From positions 1 through 64,000 of the forward strand of contig CAVQBC010000004.1 of NCBI GenBank assembly GCA_963710665.1: a stretch of DNA of 64,000 bases, given 5' to 3'. The notes below the pieces were generated by a model that was not told where the DNA came from, ran no database searches, and saw only the letters and a program-made list of their open reading frames with translations. Shown here in pieces: positions 27,529 through 35,845 of this stretch. The position numbers were made by a program, and so were the translations under genes. The stretch comes from CAVQBC01 sp963710665 (GTDB lineage: Bacteria; Actinomycetota; Thermoleophilia; Solirubrobacterales; Solirubrobacteraceae). Positions within the stretch are counted from its first letter, which is position 1; every line of letters begins with the position of its first letter.

Positions 27529-29112
27529 CTACCGTGCCCCCGGCGGCTTGCCGAAGGGCGGGACATCCTGCTCGCACTCGGTTCCCGGCGCGGGCGTCAC
27601 GCCGTCGAGGAGGTAGCGGCCCACCGCGTCGTCGGCGCAGCTCGACCGCCCGGCAGCGAGGTGCCCCCAGCCGTTGACGGTGAGCAGGGCCGAGCGGGGC
27701 AGCAGGTCCGCAGCCGCGACGGCGCCCTCGTACCGCGTCGAGGGATCGAACCGGTTGCCGACCACGAGCACCGGATTGGCGGTGGCGCGGTCGAAGGGCC
27801 CCAGGTAGCGATCCTCGTCGCTCCAGCGCCAGTCGGCGCAGAGGGACGACTCCCATGTCCAGAGCCGCCCGAAGTAGCCCGACCTGTCGGCCCTGGCGCC
27901 GGCCGACGACCACGCCCCGTAGTCACCGGGGTTGACGGAGTCGGAGCACTCCACCGCCGGGTAGCCCTCGACGTCGTTGACGTAGTCCGGCTCCTCCGGC
28001 GCCACGTAGGGGAGCCGGCGTTCACTCGGATCGAGGCGGGCGCTCAGCGGGACAGGGACGGACGCGCGCTCCCAGCCGGCGAGCTCCTTGGCGAAGAATT
28101 CCCATTCCGCCGAGTCGTACATAGCGCGCAGCGTGATCTGGATGAGCAGGGTGTAGTCGATCGAGAAGACGATGTGCCCGGCGGGGTCGACCACGTCGAT
28201 CGGGTCCCTCCGCACGCGATCCGCGAGCGCCGCGAAACGCTCGGCGGCAGCGCCCGAGAACGCGCAGCGCGGGCCGGCGGCATCGCAGAGCCGGAAGAAC
28301 TCCTCGAGCGTGGCCTGAGCGCTCCGGTGGCTGCGCAGGCGCGTGGAGACCGGCAGGAAGCTGCCCTCCCGACCCTGGCCGGTCGACCATGCGACCGGAT
28401 CGAGGACACCGTCGATCACGAGCGCGCCGACCCGGTCCGGAAACAGCGCGGCGTATGTGATTCCGAGGTAGGAGCCGTAGGAGTAGCCCACGTAGTGAAG
28501 CTCGCGGTCGCCAACGCGCTCGCGCAGGACGTCGAGGTCGCGGGCCACGTTTGCGGTCGACATGTGCTCGATGATCGGGCCGGCGCGCCGGTCGCACGCA
28601 TCGACGATGTAGTGGTCGGCCGCGACCCGAAGCCGCTCCTCCTCCCGTGTCTGCGGGAAGACGAACGGGACCTCAAACGGGGGGTTCCACTGCTCGGCGG
28701 AGTCGAAGCAGCGCGCCGGCGTGCTGTGCACGATCCCGCGGGGATCGAATCCCACGAGGTCGTAGCGGGCGCGCACCTCTTCGGTGAAGAGAGTCGGGCC
28801 GTCCGTCAGCACGAAGCCGACGCCCGAGCGGCCTGGCCCGCCGGGGTTGAGGAACAGCGAGCCGATGCGCCGGCTCGGATCGGCGGCGGGAAGCCGGCGG
28901 AGGGCGAGCTCGACGCTCGGCCCGCGGGGGCGGTCGTAGTCGAGCGGGACGTCCACCGTCGCGCACTCGAACTGCCCGTTACAGGGGCTCCACGCGATCG
29001 ACGGCGTGCCGCCGCGCCCCGCGAGGGCCGCCCGTGGCGCGACCAGCACGGCGGCGAGCACGAGCACTGCGACCAGGAGCCGCAGCCGGGTCCGCGAACC
29101 GTCGTACGCCAT
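27529..29112 (-). CDS. Secreted alpha/beta hydrolase, tripeptidyl-aminopeptidase (TAP-like) type
   Basis: 527 residues. A signal peptide (LRLLVAVLVLAAVLVAPRAALA) is followed by the mature start IAWSPCNGQFECATVDVPLDY, which is characteristic of secreted actinobacterial tripeptidyl aminopeptidases and related esterases. It has FLNPGGPGRSG (oxyanion), the elbow VGYSYGSYLG with nucleophile Ser, VVGNRFDPSTRYEGA (acid) and a C-terminal TAP-like part with NGWGHLAAGRSSC (His). Cysteines typical of exported enzymes are present. It should cleave N-terminal tripeptides or esters outside the cell. Intact and transcribed alone. Confidence 0.85.
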   Translation of the reverse strand: MAYDGSRTRLRLLVAVLVLAAVLVAPRAALAGRGGTPSIAWSPCNGQFECATVDVPLDYDRPRGPSVELALRRLPAADPSRRIGSLFLNPGGPGRSGVGFVLTDGPTLFTEEVRARYDLVGFDPRGIVHSTPARCFDSAEQWNPPFEVPFVFPQTREEERLRVAADHYIVDACDRRAGPIIEHMSTANVARDLDVLRERVGDRELHYVGYSYGSYLGITYAALFPDRVGALVIDGVLDPVAWSTGQGREGSFLPVSTRLRSHRSAQATLEEFFRLCDAAGPRCAFSGAAAERFAALADRVRRDPIDVVDPAGHIVFSIDYTLLIQITLRAMYDSAEWEFFAKELAGWERASVPVPLSARLDPSERRLPYVAPEEPDYVNDVEGYPAVECSDSVNPGDYGAWSSAGARADRSGYFGRLWTWESSLCADWRWSDEDRYLGPFDRATANPVLVVGNRFDPSTRYEGAVAAADLLPRSALLTVNGWGHLAAGRSSCADDAVGRYLLDGVTPAPGTECEQDVPPFGKPPGAR

Positions 29113-29231
29113 GACCCCTCCTTGGTGGTGCGCGCCGCGGGATGCTGGGCAGCATGCCGATTGCGCGCAGGTCGCCGGGATGCTGTCAAGCGGTCGCGGA
29201 AGGATGTGTCACTTAGCGCAGGAACACTGTC

Positions 29232-29901
29232 CTAAGGGGTTTGGTCAAGAGCCGCCGCACCGCGCAATCGCAGATATTCAGCCGCCGCCGCACTCTCCAA
29301 CTCCTCGGAGCGTCTGCGGGCACACAGGCTCTCCGCCAGCTGGCTCCTCGCCGAGGACAGGTCTACCGCCGACAGTCTCGCGGGACACTGACCTCCGCGA
29401 CGTAGTCGGGATGAAGCTGGGCCGACTGGCCTGTAACGCACGCTTGCATGGCTGCCTCACCCTCCGCCGATCGAAGCCAGAGCAGGAGCGCCAGCGGGTT
29501 GACGACACCGGACTGGAGGCGGATCACGGGAACTTCGCCCGCCGGCACGCATCTGTCCGCCCAGCCATCATGGAATGCGTCGATCACGTCAACCTCGCAG
29601 CGATCTACCTGGGATGGTGAGCCGCCGCCGTAAGCACGACGTCTCTGACGTGCAGCAAACGGTCGGCCGCTTCGCAAACTGGGCGTCCCCCTGCGCCCAC
29701 CATCGCTCCAGTAGACGCCGTGCCCGGTGAGATCTCCCACCTTGAGCACACGATGCGACTCGTGATCATGCTTGCTGCCGTAGGCCGCGCGTGCAGAAGT
29801 ATTGCCCAGGAAAGCTTCGCGATCTCGCCAAGCGCCGTGCCGGCGTTCACCGCGCGCAGCTGCCACTCAGCCGTGAGATTCCGATCCATGTCGGGGCTCA
29901 C
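29232..29901 (-). pseudogene. Restriction-modification specificity-type domain (type I S-like), multiply frameshifted
   Basis: Fragments in three frames line up as one protein: ALGEIAKL, YGSKHDHESHRVLKVGDLTG, VRDVVLTAAAHHPR, VDVIDAFHDG, VIRLQSGVVNPLALLLWLRS, CVTGQSAQLHPDYVAEVSVP, and a tail SEELESAAAAEYLRL. This is the pattern of a target-recognition domain of type I S subunits or the C-terminus of N6-adenine methylases. The many shifts mean it is dead. It suggests the island once carried a defence system. Confidence 0.6.
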
Positions 29902-30040
29902 CTGCCTTTCCTAGCGGGCGACCCCGACGGACGGCCCAGCAATTCCATGGAACACGCCAGAGTGCGCGTGCCGCCGGATCTCGGGACACAACCGGGACAC
30001 GTCTGCGGTCAATTAGCCCGCGGTCGACGCCATAAGGCAA

Positions 30041-30111
30041 AGGCGCCGACCGGAATCGAACCGGTGTAAACGGCTTTGCAGGCCGCTGCGTAGCCACTCC
30101 GCCACGGCGCC
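30041..30111 (-). tRNA. tRNA-Cys (GCA)
   Basis: 71 bases: acceptor GGCGCCG/CGGCGCC, anticodon stem GCGGC/GCCGT with loop CTGCAAA (anticodon GCA), T-arm ACCGG TTCGATT CCGGT, discriminator T, no CCA. It is the intact gene of the integration site; partial copies lie at 23804 and 21343. Confidence 0.92.
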
Positions 30112-30168
30112 GGGCGGATCTAGCCTAGCGGGCGATGGGGCCCCGGCCGAGGGCCGCGCGGCGGGCCG

Positions 30169-30717
30169 TCAGCGGCGCGCCGGCTCGTCCGGGACGCGCC
30201 GCGCCTCCCCCGCCGAGGGCGGCTCGGGAGATGCGAGGTTGGGGACCGAGACGCGCTCGCCCGGGTCGCCGGGCGGCAGCGAGCGCGAGGTGTCGCCACC
30301 GGTCCCGAGCCCCGGCATCACCTCGACCACCTTGCGGGTCGAGTCGACCAGGCCGCCGAGGGCCACGGCGAGGGCGCCCGCGAGGCCGACGTAGACACCC
30401 GCGTCCTTGGTGACCGCGTAATCGAGCTCGGGCGGCGCGATGATGCGGCGCAGGATCAGCGCGGCCAGCACGAGTCCGAGCACCGTCCGGGCGGCCAGCA
30501 CGAACCGGGTCTGTGGGACCACGGCGGTCGCGAGCGTCAGGGCCGCGCCCGCGAGGATCGCGATCCGCAGGCGGGGGAACGTGTCCCACCCCGTCGACGT
30601 GGTGGGTCCGTCGGCGGGCGAGCGCGCGATGTTGTACCAGACGATGAACAGGGCGACGATCAGCAGCGCCGCCCCTACCGCGCTGAGGACGCGGCCGATT
30701 CTCGGGCTCAGCAGCAT
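30169..30717 (-). CDS. Small multi-span membrane protein of unknown function
   Basis: 182 residues with four predicted membrane segments (SAVGAALLIVALFIVWYNI, IAILAGAALTLATAVV, VLGLVLAALILRRI, GVYVGLAGALAVALGGLV) and a cytosolic Pro/Arg-rich tail. No family name can be given; similar four-span proteins are common in actinobacteria. Divergent from the epimerase gene at 30822. Confidence 0.65.
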   Translation of the reverse strand: MLLSPRIGRVLSAVGAALLIVALFIVWYNIARSPADGPTTSTGWDTFPRLRIAILAGAALTLATAVVPQTRFVLAARTVLGLVLAALILRRIIAPPELDYAVTKDAGVYVGLAGALAVALGGLVDSTRKVVEVMPGLGTGGDTSRSLPPGDPGERVSVPNLASPEPPSAGEARRVPDEPARR

Positions 30718-30821
30718 CGGGCCTCCAACTTGGGTGAGCAGGCGAGGGTAGCGAGGCGCCCGGCAGCCGCCGGCGCCCTCCGGCCGCGTACCCGCGCCTC
30801 CGCGTGGGCATACCGGGCGTC

Positions 30822-31775
30822 ATGCGCATCCTCGTCACCGGCGCGCTCGGCAAGGTCGGAGCGGCCGCCGTCGCCGCCCTGCTCGACGCCGGCCACGACG
30901 TCACGGCGTGCGACCTCCGCCCGCCGGTCTTCGAGGCGCCGGCCACCGAGCCGGCCGCGATCTACGTGCAGGCGGACCTCGCCGCCGCCGGCGACGCCTA
31001 CGCCGTGGTGCGCGGCCACGACGCCGTCATCCACGCCGCCGCGCTGCCCGACCCGCAGCACAACGCGCCGCACACCGTGTTCCAGAACAACCTGATGGCG
31101 GCCTTCAACACGCTCGAGGCCGCGGTGCGCTTCGGCGTCCCGCGCTTCGTCAACGTCTCGAGCGAGACCGTCCCGGGCTTCTTCTTCCCCGAGCGCCCGT
31201 TCCTCGCCGACTACGCGCCGGTCGACGAGGAGCACCCGGTGCGCCCGCAGGACCCCTACGCGCTCGCGAAGTCGTTCGGCGAGCAGCTCATGGACGCCGC
31301 CGTGCGCCGCAGCGACATCGCGGTCGTCTCGGTCCGCCCCTCGTGGGTGCAGTGGGAGGGCAACTACGAGCGCAACCTCGGCCCCGTCGTGCGCGCCGCC
31401 GGCGCCGAGCCGAGCGTCTCGTTCTGGAGCTACATCGACGCCTACGACCTCGCCGGCGCGCTGCTCGCCGCGGCGGAGGCCGCCACGACCGGCCACGAGG
31501 TGGTCTACATCGCGTCGCCGGACAACGCCACGGGCCGTCCGCTCGCGGAGCTCGTCCGCCGGCACCACGGCGACGCCGTCGAGGTCCGCGAGCCGCTCCG
31601 GCGCCAGGACGCCGCCGGCATCACGACCGCGAAGGCAGAGCGGCTGCTCGGCTGGGCGCCGGCGCGCACCTGGCGCGACTACCTCGACGAGCAGGGCCGG
31701 CTGCGCCCCGAGGCCGCGGAGCGGCTCGACCGCGGCGCGACCGGCGTACAACGGGGTCGCGCCGCGGCGAGCTGA
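30822..31775 (+). CDS. NAD-dependent epimerase/dehydratase family protein (extended SDR)
   Basis: 317 residues. Rossmann motif VTGALGKVGAAAVAALLDAG at the N-terminus, the acidic NAD-selecting residue after the second strand (ACDLRPP), and the catalytic YxxxK in DPYALAKSFGEQ. A later Arg-rich sugar-binding half ends with GWAPARTWRDYLDEQG. The substrate is probably a nucleotide sugar, but related proteins act on other sugars or act as sensors. The ATG at 30822 is used because the Rossmann strand starts right there. Confidence 0.8.
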   Translation: MRILVTGALGKVGAAAVAALLDAGHDVTACDLRPPVFEAPATEPAAIYVQADLAAAGDAYAVVRGHDAVIHAAALPDPQHNAPHTVFQNNLMAAFNTLEAAVRFGVPRFVNVSSETVPGFFFPERPFLADYAPVDEEHPVRPQDPYALAKSFGEQLMDAAVRRSDIAVVSVRPSWVQWEGNYERNLGPVVRAAGAEPSVSFWSYIDAYDLAGALLAAAEAATTGHEVVYIASPDNATGRPLAELVRRHHGDAVEVREPLRRQDAAGITTAKAERLLGWAPARTWRDYLDEQGRLRPEAAERLDRGATGVQRGRAAAS

Positions 31776-31789
31776 GCCGGCTGGACCAT

Positions 31790-32560
31790 CTAGAGCCCGG
31801 CGGGGTGCCGGACCGTGTAGCCGGCCCCGGAGCGGGACTCGGGACGCCACCGCGGGCCCTCCTCGCCGTCGCCGGAGGTGTCGAAGCGCAGGCCGGCCAC
31901 GACCACGAACGCGTGCGAGCCGTGGGCGTAGACCGTGATCCACCTGCCGCGTCCGGACCGCCCGTAGCCCTCCAGGCCGGAGGAGTCCATCGGGGTGTCG
32001 AGCTTGCCCGCGCCGTGCAGCACGACCGACACGGCCCCGGAGCAGTCGTAGCCGTCGTCGGTGAAGTCCGCGTGCCCGCCGCCGTAGCTGTACGGCTTGC
32101 GGGTGATCTCGTTGGCGGCCGCGATCGCCTCCTTGACCTGCGGCGGGGCGTCGGCCGGGGCGATCGCGGTGCGGCCGTCCTCGGAGAGCTTCGCCTCGCC
32201 GGTGGGGGCGGGCTCCTCCTGCGGCGCGGCCGACCCGCGGCTCTCGCCGCCCTCGACCTGGCGGCGCAGCAGTGAGGCCTCCGCGCGCGAGAGGCGCCCG
32301 TCGGTGCGCCGGTCGTGCCGGCGCTCCCAGGCGCGCAGGGCGGCGCGCGTGCGGCGGCCGAAGGCGCCGTCGACCCTGACGTCGAAGCCGGCCCGGCTCA
32401 GCCAGGCCTGCAGGACGCGGACGTCATGGCCGCGCTTGCCGTGGTGCAGGGGGCGGTCGCCGAAGCGGGCCTCCGCCGTGGCGGGCAGCGCGCAGATGAG
32501 CGTGGCCAGCGCGCCGAGAAGCGCCGGTGCGCGCCGCGAGGGCGCGATCGGGAACGACAA
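31790..32560 (-). CDS. Exported peptidoglycan hydrolase: PG-binding domain plus NlpC/P60-like domain
   Basis: 256 residues. Signal peptide (LLGALATLICALPATAEA), a peptidoglycan-binding repeat (VLQAWLSRAGFDVRVDGAFG), a linker, then an NlpC/P60-type cysteine peptidase domain with the catalytic Cys in GYDCSGAVSVVLHGAG and the His in YAHGSHAFVVVAG. It should cut peptide cross-links in the wall. The start is TTG 32560, with AAGGAG six bases upstream. A c-di-AMP riboswitch covers the leader, tying expression to the osmotic and wall-stress second messenger. Confidence 0.85.
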   Translation of the reverse strand: MSFPIAPSRRAPALLGALATLICALPATAEARFGDRPLHHGKRGHDVRVLQAWLSRAGFDVRVDGAFGRRTRAALRAWERRHDRRTDGRLSRAEASLLRRQVEGGESRGSAAPQEEPAPTGEAKLSEDGRTAIAPADAPPQVKEAIAAANEITRKPYSYGGGHADFTDDGYDCSGAVSVVLHGAGKLDTPMDSSGLEGYGRSGRGRWITVYAHGSHAFVVVAGLRFDTSGDGEEGPRWRPESRSGAGYTVRHPAGL

Positions 32561-32582
32561 GTACTGCTCCTTTCTCTCCAGT

Positions 32583-32738
32583 CGCCTCCGGGGTGAGCTG
32601 ACGGGCTCGCGCTGGAAAGAAGCTGCGCTACGCCGGCGTCGGCCGGCGATTCGCCCCGTGGCGCGCGAGCGGGGCTCGCACGCCGATTGGTTCCCCCGGC
32701 CGCCCGCGGCAAGGCCGCTTGCGGTTCGGCGTTCGGTG
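32583..32738 (-). promoter_or_regulatory. c-di-AMP (ydaO-type) riboswitch ahead of the NlpC/P60 gene
   Basis: On the minus strand the leader contains the ordered conserved blocks of ydaO motifs: GCCGAACCGC, GGGGGAACC, GGGGCGAATCGCCG, and GCGAGCCCGTCAGCTCACCC close to the 3' end. The same blocks occur at 45590-45742 ahead of another wall hydrolase. The element ends 22 bases before the start codon. ydaO riboswitches bind c-di-AMP and usually turn genes off. Confidence 0.85.
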
Positions 32739-32791
32739 TTCTTCGACGGCCTACAACTCCGCCGCCGCCACCGAGTTGCGGTGTGCCTCGA

Positions 32792-34846
32792 TCAGGCCCC
32801 GGCGCGGTCGCTCGCGGCGAGCGCCGGCGGCGCGTCGGCGGCCTCCGACGTGGCGTGCGGCACGCCGGCCGCGGCGTAGGCGTCGGCCTCGTCGAGCGTC
32901 TCGTGCTCGAGCAGCGCCGCGGCGAGCGATTCGAGCTGCGAGCGGCCCTCGCGGAGCAGCCGGGTGACGTCGGCGTGGGAGTCCTCCACGATGCGCCGGA
33001 CCTCCTCGTCGACGATCCGGTACGTGGCGTCCGAGGCGGCGGAGGCGCCCGGCAGCAGCGGACCCTGCCCGTCCGACGGGAGCACCGCGACCGGGCCGAC
33101 CTTGTCGCTCATCCCCCACCGCCCGACCATCCCGCGGGCGATCCCGGTGAGCTGCTGGATGTCGGACTCCGCGCCCGTGCTGAGGCTGTCGTAGACGACC
33201 TCCTCTGCCACGCGACCTCCGAGGGCGACCTTGATCCTGCCCCGCAGGTAGCCCTCGTCGTAGTTCGCGCGGTCGAGATCGGGGGTCGAGAGCGTCACGC
33301 CGAGCGCCATCCCGCGCGGGATGATCGAGACCTTGCGCACCGGGTCGGCGCCCGGGGTGAGCATCCCCACCAGAGCGTGGCCCGCCTCGTGGTAGGCCAC
33401 GCGGCGCCGGTCGTCCTCGGAGAGCAGGGTGCCGCGCGGGGCGCCGAGCAGGATCCTCTCGAGGGCGTCCGCGAAGTCGGACATCGTGACCTTCTCGTGC
33501 CCGCGCCGGGCCGCGAGCAGCGCGGCCTCGTTGGCGAGGTTGGCGAGGTCGGCGCCGACCATGCCGGGCGTCGTGGCGGCGAGCCGGTCGAGGTCGACGT
33601 CGTCGGCCAGCGGCACCGAGCGCGTGTGGACCTCCAGGATCTTGCGCCGGCCGTCCTTGTCCGGGGCGGGGACGAACACGCGCCGGTCGAAGCGGCCGGG
33701 GCGCAGCAGCGCCGGGTCGAGGACCTCGGGGCGGTTGGTGGCGGCGAGCACGATCACCGCGGCGTCGGACTCGAAGCCGTCCATCTCGGTGAGGATCTGG
33801 TTGAGCGTCTGCTCGCGCTCGTCGTTGCCGCCGCTGTAGCCGGCGGCGCCCGCCGTCCGGCTGCGGCCGATCGCGTCGAGCTCGTCGATGAAGATGATCG
33901 CGGGCGCGGCCGCCTTGGCCTCCTTGAAGAGGTCGCGCACCCGCGAGGCGCCGACGCCGACGATCGCCTCCACGAACTCCGAGGCCGATATCGAGAAGAA
34001 CGGGACCCCCGCCTCCCCTGCGAGCGCACGGGCGAGCAGGGTCTTGCCGGTGCCGGGCTGGCCGGCCAGCAGGACGCCGCGGGGGATGCGCCCGCCGAGC
34101 TTGCGATAGCGGTCCGGGTGGCGCAGGAAGTCGACGATCTCGACGAGCTCGCCCTCGGCCTCCTCGATCCCGGCGACGTCCTCGAAGGTCACGCGCGACT
34201 GATGGGACTCCACGCGCCGCGCGGTGGAGCGGCCGAAGCTGCCGAGCGGGCTCCCGCCGCGGCCCGCCATCCGCCGCGACAACCACACGAACAGCCCGAC
34301 CAGCAGGATCACCGGGCCGAAGCCGAGGAGGATGCTGGCGAGGATCCCATTGCCCTGGTTGACGGGCTCGGCCGAGATCTCGACGTTGTTGTCCTGGAGG
34401 AGCTTCGAGAGCTCGTTGTCGTTGGCGAACGTCGGGATCTGCGTCTCGAAGTTGCTCGCCGCCTTGGCGTCCTTGTCGCTCGGCGGGTACTTGACCGCCT
34501 TGTTGAACATGCCCTGGACGGCCTCGCCCTGCGCCGAGATGCGCTTGACGTTCCCGTTCTCGACCTGCTGGATGAAGGTCGGGTTGTAGGGGATCGTCAC
34601 CGACGGCTTCTTGCCGTTGGCGAACACCGCGACGAACGCGTAGTTGAGGATCAGCAGGAGGCCGACGACGACCAGGAAGCGCATGTTGCGCGGGCGCGGC
34701 ATCCCCGGTCGTGGGGCGCCGCCCCCGTCGCCTCCGGGCGGCGCGCCACGGCCGTCCTCGCCGGGCTCGACGTACGTGCCCCGCTCGTCCCGCGGCACGG
34801 GAGTGCGTGGCCGGCGCTCGTGCTCGGAGGCGGGGGACTGGGCCAT
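32792..34846 (-). CDS. ftsH: ATP-dependent zinc metalloprotease FtsH
   Basis: 684 residues. A proline-rich cytosolic N-terminus of 55 residues is followed by a membrane span at 56-75, an extracytoplasmic domain, and a second span around 170-190. The AAA+ ATPase follows: Walker A GQPGTGKT 262-269, Walker B IIFIDE 317-322, and the second region of homology at NRPEVLDPALLRPGRFDRR. The zinc protease domain has HEAGH at 486-490. It degrades membrane and regulatory proteins from the cytosolic face. The extended N-terminus and a sequence not close to the housekeeping type suggest an additional FtsH paralogue, but this cannot be confirmed here. It precedes the riboswitch and NlpC gene on the same strand. 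Confidence 0.95.
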   Translation of the reverse strand: MAQSPASEHERRPRTPVPRDERGTYVEPGEDGRGAPPGGDGGGAPRPGMPRPRNMRFLVVVGLLLILNYAFVAVFANGKKPSVTIPYNPTFIQQVENGNVKRISAQGEAVQGMFNKAVKYPPSDKDAKAASNFETQIPTFANDNELSKLLQDNNVEISAEPVNQGNGILASILLGFGPVILLVGLFVWLSRRMAGRGGSPLGSFGRSTARRVESHQSRVTFEDVAGIEEAEGELVEIVDFLRHPDRYRKLGGRIPRGVLLAGQPGTGKTLLARALAGEAGVPFFSISASEFVEAIVGVGASRVRDLFKEAKAAAPAIIFIDELDAIGRSRTAGAAGYSGGNDEREQTLNQILTEMDGFESDAAVIVLAATNRPEVLDPALLRPGRFDRRVFVPAPDKDGRRKILEVHTRSVPLADDVDLDRLAATTPGMVGADLANLANEAALLAARRGHEKVTMSDFADALERILLGAPRGTLLSEDDRRRVAYHEAGHALVGMLTPGADPVRKVSIIPRGMALGVTLSTPDLDRANYDEGYLRGRIKVALGGRVAEEVVYDSLSTGAESDIQQLTGIARGMVGRWGMSDKVGPVAVLPSDGQGPLLPGASAASDATYRIVDEEVRRIVEDSHADVTRLLREGRSQLESLAAALLEHETLDEADAYAAAGVPHATSEAADAPPALAASDRAGA

Positions 34847-34888
34847 CGCCTCGGATTGTGTCAGCCCCGCGGAGCGGGGTTGTAGGGA

Positions 34889-35806
34889 TCAGCGATAGCC
34901 GGTGTCGTCCGCCGGCAGCCCGGGGTCCTGCACCTCGACGAGATAGCGCCACGCGTCCGGCCGCGTCCCGTCGACGTCGGTGAACCCGTAGACCTGCGCG
35001 AGGCCCCCGCTCGACAGCGACTGGCCGCTGAAGCGGCCGGCGTCCGGGTCGGCGGCGAGCGCGACGACCGCGCGCCCGACGTAGGCCGGCGATTCCGAGA
35101 TGCAGAAGTGCGGTTGGCGCGCCGTCCCCTCGCGCCAGTTCTCCTCGGTGACCCCGTAGATCTCGAGCATGATCTCCGAGCGCAGCCACCCGGGCGTGAG
35201 CGCGACCGCCGTGCCCCCGTGCGGCCGCAGCTCCTGCGCCTGGGCGAAGGCCATGCGGATCGCCGAGGTCTTCGCGAGGTCGTAGAAGAACGAGACCCGG
35301 TAGCGGTCCGCGTTGTAGTCGGCGGTGCCGTCGGTGACCTCGACCACCAGTCCGCCGGGCCGCTCGATCAGCAGCGGGAGCGCGTGGTGGCTCGTGATGA
35401 TGTGGGTGTCGACGGCCAGCCGCAGCAGCCGCAGCCCGTCCTCGAGCGAGTGCTCCCACAGCGGCTTGTCCCACGCGAAGAGGAACTCGCCGCCCCAGAT
35501 GTCGTTGACCAGCACGTCGAGCCGTCCGTGATCTGAGCGGATCCGCTCCACCAGCGCGCGCACGTCGTCGGAGACCAGGTGGTCCACCGCGACCGCGATC
35601 CCCTCCCCGCCCGCCGCGGTGACGAGGTCCGCGGTGTCCTCGATCGTCTCGGGCCGGTTCATCTCCGAGCGGCGCTCGCGGGTGCTGCGCCCCGTCCCGT
35701 AGACCGTGGCGCCCTCCGCGCCGAGGGCGACGGCGATCCCCCGCCCCGCCCCGCGCGTCGCGCCCGTCACGAGCGCGACCTTGCCCCGCAGACGTCCCTC
35801 GGCCAT
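34889..35806 (-). CDS. Short-chain dehydrogenase/reductase
   Basis: 305 residues. Cofactor motif VTGATRGAGRGIAVALGAEG (TGxxxGxG), the Arg after strand 2 (GTGRSTRERR) pointing to NADP, the VNDIWGG strand, and the catalytic Tyr-Lys in FYDLAKTSAI. A 60-residue C-terminal extension beyond the usual SDR length is typical of a subgroup annotated only as SDR oxidoreductase. The substrate is unknown. It is 42 bases upstream of ftsH on the same strand; co-transcription is possible. Confidence 0.88.
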   Translation of the reverse strand: MAEGRLRGKVALVTGATRGAGRGIAVALGAEGATVYGTGRSTRERRSEMNRPETIEDTADLVTAAGGEGIAVAVDHLVSDDVRALVERIRSDHGRLDVLVNDIWGGEFLFAWDKPLWEHSLEDGLRLLRLAVDTHIITSHHALPLLIERPGGLVVEVTDGTADYNADRYRVSFFYDLAKTSAIRMAFAQAQELRPHGGTAVALTPGWLRSEIMLEIYGVTEENWREGTARQPHFCISESPAYVGRAVVALAADPDAGRFSGQSLSSGGLAQVYGFTDVDGTRPDAWRYLVEVQDPGLPADDTGYR

Positions 35807-35845
35807 CGGGCGACCCTATCCGGGAGCGCGTCGCCGGTGCGCCGC

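Larger units (their letters stand above)
23804..30081 (-). mobile_element. Integrated island at tRNA-Cys, 6.2 kb, decayed
   Basis: Flanked by 42-bp direct repeats, one of them the functional tRNA. Inside are a frameshifted sigma factor, a TatA-like peptide, two hydrolases, a damaged coiled-coil gene and a shattered restriction-specificity gene. The high share of broken genes and the absence of an integrase indicate an old, immobile island. GGACAC direct repeats lie inside both ends (23933-23950 and 29984-30000). Confidence 0.7.
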
